The notes beneath the pieces were generated by a model that was given only the letters and a program-made list of their open reading frames with translations, ran no database searches and was not told where the DNA came from. The translations under genes were made by a program, and so were the position numbers. Below are positions 1 through 9,058 of a stretch of DNA of 64,000 nucleotides, one piece after another. The stretch is from Venturia oleaginea (Eukaryota; Ascomycota; Dothideomycetes; Venturiales; Venturiaceae). How positions within the stretch are numbered: the stretch's first letter is position 1; every line of letters starts with the position of its first letter. The stretch spans positions 992,001-1,056,000 of the forward strand of contig JABMLP010000007.1 of assembly GCA_013176395.1 (NCBI GenBank), in the 5' to 3' direction.

Positions 1-2
1 AT

Positions 3-944
3 GTGGCCCCATTTCTGGCATTTCAAGCACTGCTTTGTCGTGGTATTGTGGTCGAACAGTCTGCACTGATAGATCTCCCCCTGGATGACTATGCCTTTCC
101 TAATGATCGTGTCTCTGTCCCCAACTGTAGCTACCCCAATAAGGAGGGATCCCCGTTGGTTTGCCGTGGCCAGACCACTCTCGTCCCCTTTCCGTTTTGA
201 GGATTTCCATGCCGCTGATACTATTTTTGTGCTTGGGCAGAGCCTCTGGTTACCCTCGTTCAGGTACCTAACCGCTGCCGTATTGTCCTCGCTCTTTCCG
301 TCTCCGATTCTAATGTTTTTCTTTACTCCAAACACCTCAATAAGGTAGTTCTTTTTGAGTACCACTGTAGTCGTGCCAGGGCCTTGAGTAGCGCTCCTCT
401 CCTTATCTGCTGTAGTTCGAAAGTGGACATCTACTGCCCCGCTCTTTAGTACTTTTACTGCAATTGCTTGTGGCATATCCTTCCGACACTCTTCAAGGAC
501 CCTTTGGGGGTCCAGACGGTCCTCCGCCGTGAGGCCGGCTGTATCCTGGAGCTGCACTCGGACTGATTTGGGGGCTTCCATATGGACTTTCGACCATAGC
601 TTGTTTCCTGGGCCCGGGGTAGGTCCGGTAGGGGACCGCTGGGTGAGCGATTCCACTAGTCGTTCGGTTCGATCGAGCTGTTTGCTTGCGGTAGCGTTCT
701 GGGAGTCCAGGGGTTGGCCTAGGGCTTTGACGGCGAGTTGGACTTGGATAAAAATGGACCGATTTGGGGGCGGTGCCGGGCTATCGAGCTCGAGAAGAAG
801 CTGTAGCAAGATGTTCTTTGCGCTCTCGGGCTTTTTAGGGCCTTTGGGGGGGTCTTTTTGGGTTTGTTGAGTCCCGTATGGCTGAGGTGGTGTACCTCCG
901 GTGCTGAACCGAAGGCTGCCAGACTCCTGCGCTGGTTGCGGCAT
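3..944 (-). CDS. LINE ORF1 (gag-like) of a Tad1-like element, cut by the window edge
   Basis: Seen: an uninterrupted minus-strand frame runs from an ATG at 944 to the left edge of the window, 314 codons with no stop. The N-terminal third is rich in Pro, Gln and Ser. The last part is homologous to the ORF1 at 4198-5160, sharing NQRLCP/TQRLCP, RKGIVIQGEIYQ and the start of a zinc knuckle (QCLKCQKWGH), where the window ends. Known: fungal Tad1/I-type LINEs encode a nucleic-acid-binding ORF1 protein with CCHC knuckles that coats the RNA. Inferred: this is a second, diverged LINE copy (LINE-B) whose ORF2 would lie to the left of the window. Its N-terminus is complete here, unlike that of the other copy. 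The frame has no visible breaks, so it is either young or conserved, but ORF2 cannot be assessed. Confidence 0.8.
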   Translation of the reverse strand, partial: MPQPAQESGSLRFSTGGTPPQPYGTQQTQKDPPKGPKKPESAKNILLQLLLELDSPAPPPNRSIFIQVQLAVKALGQPLDSQNATASKQLDRTERLVESLTQRSPTGPTPGPGNKLWSKVHMEAPKSVRVQLQDTAGLTAEDRLDPQRVLEECRKDMPQAIAVKVLKSGAVDVHFRTTADKERSATQGPGTTTVVLKKNYLIEVFGVKKNIRIGDGKSEDNTAAVRYLNEGNQRLCPSTKIVSAAWKSSKRKGDESGLATANQRGSLLIGVATVGDRDTIIRKGIVIQGEIYQCRLFDHNTTTKQCLKCQKWGH

Positions 945-1086
945 CTCTATTAGGGTATAGTAACCCTTGCGAGTACGGTGCGAGTGTCTGTAGCTTTATT
1001 TCGATGGATTTGGGCGATTTCGACTCCGTGGAGAAGTTTTTTTACGTTATAGAAACTAGTATACTTTCTTCTTAATTAAAATTTAG

Positions 1087-2245
1087 TATTAACGTACTCC
1101 ACGACCCAACCGGTCAAAATTTCTTGGCACGACCATCTCATGTTACGGCTCTTTAATTTTTTCGCTATCAACAATAGATTCTAAGTCCGTCGTGCTACTA
1201 TCTGATTCAGAACATATCTCGATATCTTTTTTACAAGTTCGCGCATTATGCCCAGTTACGCCGCAGTTCCCACAGCGCCATTGAGTTGGTCGGGCTATTT
1301 CTTGATCACCGATACCACGAGCCTTCTTCGATCCCTGAGGCGCTACAGACGCCTCTGCAGCTACCTGCGCTGCTGCAGTCCCATACTCCATAGTACCACC
1401 TTGCTGGATCCACTTCCTTTTGCGCCATTTTCGGTTCGTTGTTACTGCCAATTGCTCTTCAAGCTCGCGGTTACGCGCAACAAGCAGAGCGTTTTGGTGA
1501 AGCATCAATTCAGCGCCCTTAATAAGCTGGGAAAAGCCAGCCTGCGCAGTAACTGGTGACCGAGTAAAAGACTCGCTTACGAGCTTGGATTGGGATCCAA
1601 ATTCATAAGTATTACTTGGAGTCTTGGACTGCCACGGCGTTTCTGGGAGATGGGTTTCTGGCGGGGTTCGTAGCCGTACTTCAAGGCGATCCAACACCAC
1701 CTGCGCGTCGATAGGGACTAGCCCTACTGCCTCAAAAGCCTTTTGACAGTTTTCTTTCGTAAACACGTCGAAAAACGCGTCTTTGAAGGCAGGGAGAAAG
1801 CCTTCCTTGTTGATATGGTACACGCGTCGGCGTGCCAAGTCCCGGACGCGTTGGGAGTACTTGCGCTTCAACGGCGAGAAGCAGACCACGTCAAGGGGCT
1901 GGAGTATATGCGACGAGTGCGATGGCATGCAGAGGGTTATAATCTTGTTTTCGAGGCAGTAGTCCTTGAAATCCTGGCTGAGATGGCTCTCATGACCGTC
2001 CAAAATAAGCAGCCTGTATACCCCCACCTGCCGCGCCTTTGTATACGCGTTAAAGTGCTTCAACCACTCAAGACCAAGCGCATTATTTGTCCAGCCGTTC
2101 TCAGAGACCGAGAGCTTCCAACTCCGTGGTATATCTGCCTCCTCATACCACGCAGAGATATGAACGCGTCCTTTGTAGATAATGAATGGCGGGGTCGCAT
2201 ACCCGGCGGCGCAGATGCTCTGGATAACTGTAACCCACTCGCGAT
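1087..2245 (-). mobile_element. Truncated pogo/Fot1-type DNA transposon
   Basis: Seen: the 3' two-thirds of a Tc1/mariner-superfamily (pogo/Fot1) transposase plus about 55 bp of AT-rich downstream sequence that may carry the terminal inverted repeat. The upstream end breaks off at 2245/2246, directly against LINE sequence, so the 5' end, the other inverted repeat and the N-terminal helix-turn-helix domains are missing. pogo elements insert at TA and keep both ends; neither holds at 2245, so this junction is a deletion or recombination scar and not a clean insertion. The outer boundary at 1087 is only approximate, because there is no second end to pair with. Confidence 0.75.
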
Positions 2246-2345
2246 AGGTTGGACCCCTGCGGTATCCCGGTCCTGGCTGAAGTCCACTCGCTAGTAAATC
2301 CGGTAAAGGACACCTTGGTTCGCCTCCCTTCCAAGAAACGTTCAA
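1143..2345 (-). pseudogene. Chimeric 400-aa frame: LINE-derived start fused to a pogo/Fot1 DDE transposase C-terminal part
   Basis: Seen: the first 33 or so residues (MNVSWKGGEPRCPLPD...) are LINE reverse-transcriptase sequence read in the wrong frame. From residue 34 (YREWVTVIQS) the protein is DDE transposase: ICAAGYATPPFIIYKG, the second catalytic Asp in LILDGHESH, the third acidic site in LQPLDVVCF, then a C-terminal CCHC knuckle (CGNCGVTGHNARTC). The Psq/CENP-B helix-turn-helix domains and the first catalytic Asp are missing. Known: all three acidic residues are needed for pogo transposition, so this product cannot be a working transposase. Inferred: the open frame across the junction is accidental, but it preserves two-thirds of the catalytic fold and a zinc knuckle, so an expressed fusion cannot be excluded. 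Confidence 0.8.
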
Positions 2346-4205
2346 AAATCCTCAGGATCCATGCCGGCACTCCCTTGCTCCGTAGTATGTGCATTAACCT
2401 CCTGTGCGATACATGGTCGAAAACCCCTTTGAGGTCAAGACTTAACACGGTTAGAATCTTTTTGGCGGTTGATTTCCATGACGTGTGTATACTGCTGCGC
2501 AGGAACGTTACCGCGGAGAGGGGGGACCTCTGCTTCCTCCCGCCAAACTGGTTCCACGGCAGTGCGCCGCTTTTCTCAGGAAATCTGTGAGTTGCTGCGC
2601 GACCACCTTCTCCACCAGCTTCGCAAGTATATTTTCCAATTGGATGGGCCGGTACGCTCCCGGGTCGGTGTAGTCGCCCTTGCCCTCCTTCTTCAGGATG
2701 CACGTGATGAATTCCTTAAATGACGGCGGGAGGCCTCCAGTCTCAAGCATGGTCTGTACCGCTTCCGCAACCGGCTTCTTAATGTCCTTCACCAGCAGCT
2801 TGATAGCTTCGTTCTGGATCTCGTCCGGCCCTGGGGCTTTCCTATTGGGCATTTCCAAGATAACCGTCTCGATCATCTCCTCTGTGATATCCGGCACTTC
2901 TTCGCCCTCGACCCGTATGGCCCACGGCTGGTCTGATCCTGGTCCCCCTTCGATGTCGCTGAGATCAGCCTCCTGCTGCGCGGGAAAGAATTTCTCCGCC
3001 AGGATCCGCGCTATATCGGCCATGTCCTTGCTTTTCCTGCCTGTTCTCGGATCGACCAGATCGGGCATTTGGGGGAGACCGGGTGCTCCTTTGCGGCTCC
3101 ATTTTGACATTGTCCATAGCCCTTTGTTGTGTGGTACGGCGGGGTCATTGGTAAACTCATCTAGGAAGGTCCTCCAATTGTCCCTGGAGAGTCTTCGAAT
3201 TTCCCGATCTAGGGCTTTGGTGGCCGTCCGCAACCTTTCCCTATCTCTGACCGCAAAGCTCCTTTTGTAGTCCCGACGGGCATCATCCTTCTCCTTGACC
3301 AGTTCTGCCGCGCGGGGGGACCACCCTTTCCTCTCTTTCCTTCCTGGTTTGATCCTGGGGCACAGTTCCACCAGGGCTTGGTGTATGGCCTCCTGTGGCG
3401 CCACCATTCTATCTCCGGAACTTTGCCATCCGGAGGCCGCGACTCTCTCTCTGAACTCTTGCGGATCCATCCTGTCGGTATTGAACCTCCCCAGGCCCGT
3501 GGCCCTCGTTGTTTACGCTTGTAAAACTATCCGGATAGGGTGGTGGTCTTTGAAGTCCCTCCACCCTGGTTCCGGGAGACAGGACACGGTCCTGGCGTGT
3601 ACCCCCTCAGTCCCGAACGTGAGATCGATCGTCGATTTGTCTCCATTTCTTTCCCAAGTCGGCTCCCCTCTCTGCGTAAGCATATACAGGTTGTACGCTT
3701 CCACCTTCTCCCAGAGATGATCGGCTTGGCGTGTCGCCCTCGCGCCAATGCCGCCTCATCTCGGGTGCGTTGCATTCATGTCCCCTAGGACCATGTAGTT
3801 CTCCTTCGCCTCCCTTATCGCTGTCCGTATTTGTGGCCATGTGGTCATTCGTACTTCTTTCGTGATAGGATTGTAAACATTGATAAGTGTAACGGGCCAG
3901 CCGTCGAGGTTGATGTCGAGCGCCGCGACCCATGGGCCATAGTAGCGGACCGCCCATGTTCCGGGCTCGATCTCCTTGCTAATGAAAAAAGCCACCTTCG
4001 TCGCCCTTACCCTCTCTCCCCTTGGTTCAAACGCCAACGTGTACCCCGGGGGGCAGTACGTGGTGCCTCTCTTCTCCATTGGTTCCCGCAGCACTATAAC
4101 TTTCTGTATCTTTGGGTGAAAGCGGTCGATCAACGACCTAGCTTTGTTGTAGTTAGCGTTACAACAATTGTACTGCACGATCTCGGTCCTGGGTCTACTA
4201 GACAT
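2246..4205 (-). pseudogene. LINE-A ORF2: endonuclease and N-terminal half of reverse transcriptase, broken
   Basis: Seen: starts at ATG 4205, overlapping the end of ORF1 by 8 nt. An exonuclease-endonuclease-phosphatase domain comes first, with VLGDMNATHP and, later, STIDLTFGT and DFKDHHPI. The RT follows: KAPGPDEIQNEAIKLL, YRPIQLENI, ALPWNQFGGRKQRS, LSLDLKGVFDHV (first catalytic Asp) and RTGIPQGSNLS. One frame is interrupted by TGA at 3756-3758 (probably a former TGG Trp in HPRWGGIG) and TAA at 3513-3515, and a 1-nt indel in the A-run near 2576 shifts the frame. Both stops fit C:G-to-T:A change as made by RIP (repeat-induced point mutation) or deamination. The catalytic FVDD box and all downstream sequence are missing because the element ends at 2246. 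Confidence 0.85.
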
Positions 4206-5160
4206 TGGGTAAGATCGGGTTAAGGGATGTGCTAGGTGGCGCTACATCGCCAAAACTCACGGCTACCCCCGTGAATTTCCTATCCATTCTCTGCTCCATA
4301 CTGGATGGCGGTAGCGTGCCGCTGCTCACTATAGCCGGCAGAGCCCCGAACCTCGGGGGGCTGCCGGTAGTATCAATTCCTCTTCCGCTGCCATCGCTCC
4401 GCCGGGTCGCTTCCGCCCTTGTCGGGGTGTCTGGGTTTTCTCCTATGGGCGTTCCATAGGCGGACTCGGGTGCCATAGAGAGTCGGTTTCCTCTGGTAGT
4501 TGGTGTGCTGAACCCAGCCTTCTCGAAGATGTGCCCCTGCCCTTGGGGTCTCGGCACTACCTTGGGCCTGTTTGTGGATCCGGGCGGCCTCCCAACTGGT
4601 CCACCGGGACCGTTAGGGGCCCTACGCTTGTTCGATCCATGTGGGAACTGCTTTTCGTACTCTGGTGCTGCCTGGATGGCGCGGTCTTTAATCATCCAGG
4701 ATTGCTGCTGTAAGGCCGCCCTCTTTGCTTGCACTTGCCCAAAATACCTTTCAAAAGTCTTACACTGTCTCCTAGCCCACGTGGGGTGTGCGCCCTTGCA
4801 GTTTGTACACCGGTGGACATTCAATGCCCCTAGGCATATCCTGGTGTCGTGGTCACCCATGCATCTACCGCACTTGACCGCTGAGGTGCAATGCTCCGAG
4901 ACATGTCCCCAGACTTGGCACTTGTAACACTGCTTGATCGAGGCTGTATGATCGTCCAGCCTGGCCTGGTAAATCTCCCCTCTTATAACAATCCCCTTCT
5001 GGATTACCATGTCCCTATGCTTTGTGGTACTGAACCCAAGCAAGAGCGCTGCCCGTTCGGAGACCGTGGCCGGCCCGTCCCTTCTTTTGTATCTCTTGGC
5101 TTTGTCCTTCCATGCAACTGAGTGAATCTTCAGCCCTGGGCATAGTCTCTGAGTCCCCAT
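4198..5160 (-). CDS. LINE-A ORF1 (gag-like zinc-knuckle protein), N-terminally truncated
   Basis: Seen: a 320-aa frame with three CCHC knuckles in a row: CYKCQVWGHVSEHC, CGRCMGDHDTRIC and CTNCKGAHPTWARRQC. The C-terminal half is Pro/Gly/Thr-rich. It begins at the point matching about residue 230 of the ORF1 at the left edge, so its own N-terminal region is lost; upstream sequence in this frame carries stops. Its stop and the ORF2 start overlap in the 8-nt string ATGTCTAG, an arrangement that allows termination-reinitiation. Known: such proteins bind retrotransposon RNA. It is homologous but clearly diverged from the ORF1 at 3-944, so two LINE subfamilies are present. Confidence 0.8.
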   Translation of the reverse strand: MGTQRLCPGLKIHSVAWKDKAKRYKRRDGPATVSERAALLLGFSTTKHRDMVIQKGIVIRGEIYQARLDDHTASIKQCYKCQVWGHVSEHCTSAVKCGRCMGDHDTRICLGALNVHRCTNCKGAHPTWARRQCKTFERYFGQVQAKRAALQQQSWMIKDRAIQAAPEYEKQFPHGSNKRRAPNGPGGPVGRPPGSTNRPKVVPRPQGQGHIFEKAGFSTPTTRGNRLSMAPESAYGTPIGENPDTPTRAEATRRSDGSGRGIDTTGSPPRFGALPAIVSSGTLPPSSMEQRMDRKFTGVAVSFGDVAPPSTSLNPILPNV

Positions 5161-5710
5161 GATAATGTCGCTCAGACCAGGTGTTAGCCTCTATCCTTGT
5201 AGATAGAGCCGCAAATATAGCGAGTCTTTGCCCTGTTTAGCCTGGCCTTCAAGCCGGCTTAGCATTCAGGGTGGACGAAGCCCTTCCTGCCCAGCTAACA
5301 CCTAGTTTGCTCCTTAAGCATACTTCAAGGGCACGCCTTTCCGAGTTTGCCCCTCGTTCTGGCTTCCCTACTCTTAGTACACCGACATGCGCATCCGTCC
5401 TCTCGGGCTATACAGACAGTCTCTCTGATTAGGACTTGATCCTACCTCCCACGAGACTATCCTAAGGTCAGAGCCCATCAAAGGGATGATGTCTTAGGGA
5501 CCAGCAGTGGCTGCCATTGTATACCACGCCCCGCGGGTTTTTGACGCCCGTTTCGCGTTAACTAAAGGAGTCTCCTCCGAATAGGCCGACCATGTCTTGC
5601 ACAGGTTCCGTATGCCAATGTCCGTTGCCAGCGAGAGAGGTCCGGTGGTCCCGTACTAACCAAGCCTGTTTCCCCAGTACCTCAACAAACAGAGTACTAC
5701 TTACAGTTAT

Positions 5711-5828
5711 AGAGTCCGTGTCTCCCGCTGTCCCTATGCTCCGTATCTTCCACTCATCTAATGCTCCGTATCTCTACCCTTTCTAATGCTCCGTGTCTCT
5801 CGCCTTTCCAATGCTCCGTGTCTGGGAC
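5711..5828 (-). repeat. 25-bp tandem repeat in the LINE-A leader
   Basis: Three full units with exact 25-bp spacing start at 5736, 5761 and 5786, each beginning ATGCTCCGTRTCT on the plus strand. A partial unit follows at 5811 and a degenerate one precedes at 5711. On the element's own strand the unit core is AGACACGGAGCAT. A second, looser repeat built on GGTATTARCGAAG follows at about 5850-5915. Tandem repeats in LINE 5' untranslated regions often carry promoter activity; that role is inferred here. Confidence 0.8.
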
Positions 5829-5930
5829 TTAACGAAGTGTAGGGCGTTCGGTATTAGCGAAGTAGACTTGTGTTCGGTATTAACGAAGAGGTTAGACTGG
5901 AGGTATTAACGAGGTCTATCCCTATTAGTT

Positions 5931-6992
5931 GTATTCTTAGGCCATACGTCTGTAGTACAGGAGATCTGCTTTCCCTCGTCAGTCCCCTCTACGGTTCGAC
6001 CGATCTCAGAGTGCAGGCGGGCTCAAGGGTGTCCTGTCTCTCTCTTAGGAGTACCACAGCCGCTTTCGCAGCCCAGCCTAGTTACTAGCTAGGTAGGAGA
6101 GAGTCTGATGGTTTTCGTATCCTAATATCCCTTGATTTCTTGTTTCTGCTTGTTATGACTGAGCGAGCATCTGGTTTGCGGCCAGGTAACGAATCCCACC
6201 GTGTCCACGTTGCCATTGCCTCTTGCCAACGCGTATTGCCATGCCTATGTAACCCTACAGTCCATTCAAGCTGGTATTGGCGCGTATTCGATGACCTAGG
6301 GCGTGGTGGTGTTGTGTCGTCGCGTCGTTTGTCGGTGGATTCATCTTTGCTTCACACCTCCGGAACGCACTCGCGGCGACAGCGATGTGCAGGGAGGTGC
6401 TACTGACGCCGGTAACATCGCGAGAAGATGTGAATCCTTCGTCCCATCAGTATCCGGCCTTGGATACTGATGCCCATCGTCATTTCGATGGGGGCATAAT
6501 ACGGTATTATCACCGGCCAAGCTGTCCGAATAAGGAAAGAACTGGTGTCTGGAAAAAATACGTTGAGGCAGATCTGGTGATACCGAAGACCCGGTTCGAA
6601 GTCTTGGAGAAGCTGTATCGATCCGCTGTTGCAAGGGCCATCTGCAAATGAACGAGGTTGGCCTGTATACAGTGTCTGTTATCGGCCAGCACTATTTCTA
6701 CTACACATTTGGATTGGTTACCATCCTTGCGGGGAATGTGTAGTAGGAATACTGCTGGCCCTATTATTAGCGCAATCGGCCCGGTCTACCATCTTGGGGA
6801 CTGGCCTGCAGAGGATCAACCATTACCATGCAGATGGGCGACTACCATGCAGATGGGCGATTACTTCAATGGTCAGTCGCTCTTGGCTTCAACAACCCAT
6901 TTCGCCCATCTGGTGGTGAGGTAGAATGGAAGAGGACATGGCGCGTGGCCTCGTTTATCAAATACGCAAGCTCGCTGGCCTGCAGCACTTAG
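5931..6992. other. No recognisable gene; hairpin and short repeats
   Basis: About 1 kb between the LINE leader and the Hsp70-like gene. Reading frames here are short and match no family I recognise. It contains an imperfect inverted repeat (6684-6709 with 6735-6760, 24 of 26 bases paired) and a 19-bp tandem duplication around 6826-6862 built on TACCATGCAGATGGGCGA. It may hold the missing upstream exons of the Hsp70-like gene, but I could not find the ATPase-domain motifs. Confidence 0.5.
6684..6760. repeat. Inverted repeat (26-bp arms, 25-bp loop)
   Basis: GGCCAGCACTATTTCTAC at 6684 pairs with its complement ending at 6760 (GTAGGAATACTGCTGGCC). Arms are 6684-6709 and 6735-6760, with two mismatches. 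It may be a relic of a small foldback element. Confidence 0.75.
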
Positions 6993-8179
6993 ATGTGCCA
7001 TACGTTCGGTGTGGCTTTCAAGAAACTAGAGTTTGGAAAGAAGGGCCCTGGCAGCCCATTCATGAAACTCTTTGAAAGTGCCAGAGGAGACTTCGGCGGC
7101 GAGTTTAACGAGGGGTACGAACTTGAGCTTGTCATGAAGGATGTGGGCAAGACTGGCCAATACAATGACGACGGGTCAAACGTCATCTTCACCGGGTAAG
7201 AAGTTCGGTCAACAATGCAAAACAGTAGGTGCTGACAGAGTTTCAGGAAAGAAATGTTGCAATTATTTGATCCCATCGTGGACAAGATCATGAAAATGCT
7301 GGACCGCCAAATGCAGGGCGCAAATAAGGAGGGAGGTGAATGCCAAAAAAACCGAATCATCTTGGTCGGAGGTTTTGGAGATTCTCGGTATCTGGAGAAA
7401 CGAGTGCGCACATGGTGTGAAACTCAAGGTAATATTGGAGTCTTATGTCCAGCAGATCCGTAAGTCGCAGTTCCACCCTCTGTTGGTATTTGGCTGACAT
7501 CAAGACAGTCAAGCTGCCATCGTCAAAGGCGCTGCTCTGCGCGGGCTTGAAGACCTTGTTCCGGTAAGGAGGAGAAGTCGTCGACATTACGGCTTTTCCA
7601 TTCAAACGAGATTTCGTCCAAGGGTTGATCAGATATCCAAGAAGACCAGGTCGGAATGGAACACAAATGTTTGGCGGTGCGATGATCGTGCCAATTGGTG
7701 CATTGCGAAGGCAAGGCTTTGTAAACGAGTTCCAGAAGATCCCGGAAACTAACACGGGAGTGAATAGGGCCAATACGTCGACGAAGCACGAAAGTGGTGA
7801 CTACGTCCTACCGCCCGTATAAAGAAGGAGATAGTCTTTCGAGAACAGTGAGCATTTACTCGTATGCTTCAGAAAACCCACCAGACTACGTCACGGACTC
7901 CGGTAAGCTGGAAAGAGTGAATGGTGGGGGACACAGAGGCTGACACGATTAGGCGTCGAAGTAGTGGGCAAAGTCACTCATACCATGACAAAGTCCCAAC
8001 TCGAAGAATTCGACACCAAGCTGAATGAGAACGGCGACAAGATATATCGTGCGCACTACGATAGAGAGGTCTGGCTGGGTAGAAGAGAAGGAACTTTGAA
8101 GTTTCTTGTTACCAAAGATGTTATTACCAAAGATGGAAAGGAATTAGGAAGTTCGGCCATCGAATTCGGGGATGATTGA
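6993..8179 (+). CDS. Hsp70-like protein, lacking the N-terminal half
   Basis: Exons 6993-7195, 7247-7459, 7509-7720, 7768-7902 and 7953-8179 (GT-AG introns) join into one open frame of 329 residues. Seen: FGVAFKKLEFGKKGPGSPFM, then IILVGGFGDSRYLEKRV (the phosphate-2-type loop of the Hsp70/actin fold), PQAAIVKGAALRGLE and RRHYGFSI, then a C-terminal beta-rich region ending SSAIEFGDD. Known: this pattern is typical of the large fungal family of Hsp70-like ATPases, many near heterokaryon-incompatibility-type genes, usually close to 600 residues. The first half of the ATPase domain is missing here. The codon before ATG 6993 is TAG, which could also be a splice acceptor (CACTTAG), so further upstream exons are possible. 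Most likely a 5'-truncated gene or pseudogene at the edge of the transposon block. Confidence 0.7.
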
Positions 8180-9058
8180 GGTCGGAGGGTGGATGGTTTC
8201 GAAGCGAGGAGTGTAGCGCGAATTGGAGTAGTAATACCAGCATCACATGATATAACAGAGACATATTTGGACACCTGGCATCTATCTCCATCCCGCCACG
8301 CCTTCGGATCACGGTCATCTGGCACGTTTATCTGTTGATTGGCCGGACGCAGGCCAGGGCACGTGAATTTTCATTATGAGCGAGCAAGCCATTGAGCCCT
8401 GAGCCATACAGGCTTCCTCAGCCACACGGGGCTTCAGCCACGGGGTAGGTCTCAGGATGGCATGCCCACGGCTCAATTGCTTCTCGATTGAAGGCAAATG
8501 AGGTGCCCTACTGCCCGCACGTATAAGACGTTGGTTACAGGGTGTAGGCGGGTGGGAATCTAGATACAAGACGAGCCTCAGAGGGCTCAGAAGTCGTGCG
8601 ATATGCGAGATCGCCATGTTGTTGTTGTCGCTTGGTCGGACGAGGCCCTTGCTCCACCAGATAGACACTAGCAAGTTTTGGTTTAATAAATCACAAGGTT
8701 AGATCTTTAAGCTATAAGATACTTCACTCTATTTTTTCCTAATAATCGTAAACCATTTCTCATTCATCGCTGATATCTCATAATGTAACTCCCGCTTGTC
8801 CAAATACCAACAATCGAATACCATAGCAAAATCCATGCGGTATAAGCAGAAGATGCCACTCTAAATCCACTGGCCTCCTTCCCAAAGAGCATATTCCAGT
8901 GCGATCTCTGAACACGAAGAGGTATATTCCAAGATCGCACTCGAAAGTGCTCCTCGGGAAGGAGGTCAGTGGATGTGAAAGGGAGAACTCTAATCGATAC
9001 CAGACCTGAATAACTCCGGGGCGTTTGCAAAATCTCCATACTCGAGTTCTTCAACTGT
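8180..9058. other. Intergenic region with a 106-bp foldback
   Basis: No convincing gene. A hydrophobic minus-strand frame (8764-9117) could be a further exon of the gene at 9059-10288, but no splice site decides it. The region contains the hairpin at 8867-8972, described separately. Confidence 0.4.
8867..8972. repeat. Long imperfect hairpin (41-bp arms)
   Basis: Left arm 8867-8907 begins CCACTGGCCTCCTTCCC; right arm 8932-8972 read on the other strand begins CCACTGACCTCCTTCCC. 35 of 41 positions pair with no gap, and the loop is 24 nt. Size and shape suit a foldback transposon relic or a transcribed hairpin (milRNA-like) precursor. Confidence 0.8.

Larger units (their letters stand above)
2246..5930 (-). 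mobile_element. LINE-A: 5' part of a Tad1-like non-LTR retrotransposon
   Basis: Seen: reading right to left, a leader with a 25-bp tandem repeat, ORF1 with three zinc knuckles, and ORF2 with an endonuclease followed by the first half of a reverse transcriptase. The element stops abruptly at 2246, within the motif GIPQGSNLS, at the junction with pogo. The distal RT motifs (FVDD) and the C-terminal part are absent. They are found in the same family at 60912-62730 on the opposite strand, with a 148-bp overlap. The right limit is approximate: repeat units fade out near 5830-5930. ORF2 carries two premature stops and one frameshift, so the copy is dead. Confidence 0.85.

Noticed and set aside
1743..2294. 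183-codon plus-strand frame
   Set aside because: Antisense shadow of the transposase, whose motifs are clear on the minus strand.
5160..5700. Possible ribosomal RNA fragment
   Set aside because: First impression from the GC-rich, structured look; the sequence is the leader of LINE-A and matches another LINE scrap at 60487, not rRNA.
7709..7767. GC-AG intron plus frameshift in the Hsp70-like gene
   Set aside because: A standard GT-AG intron (7721-7767) with a CTAAC branch site restores the frame with no shift, so the simpler model was kept.
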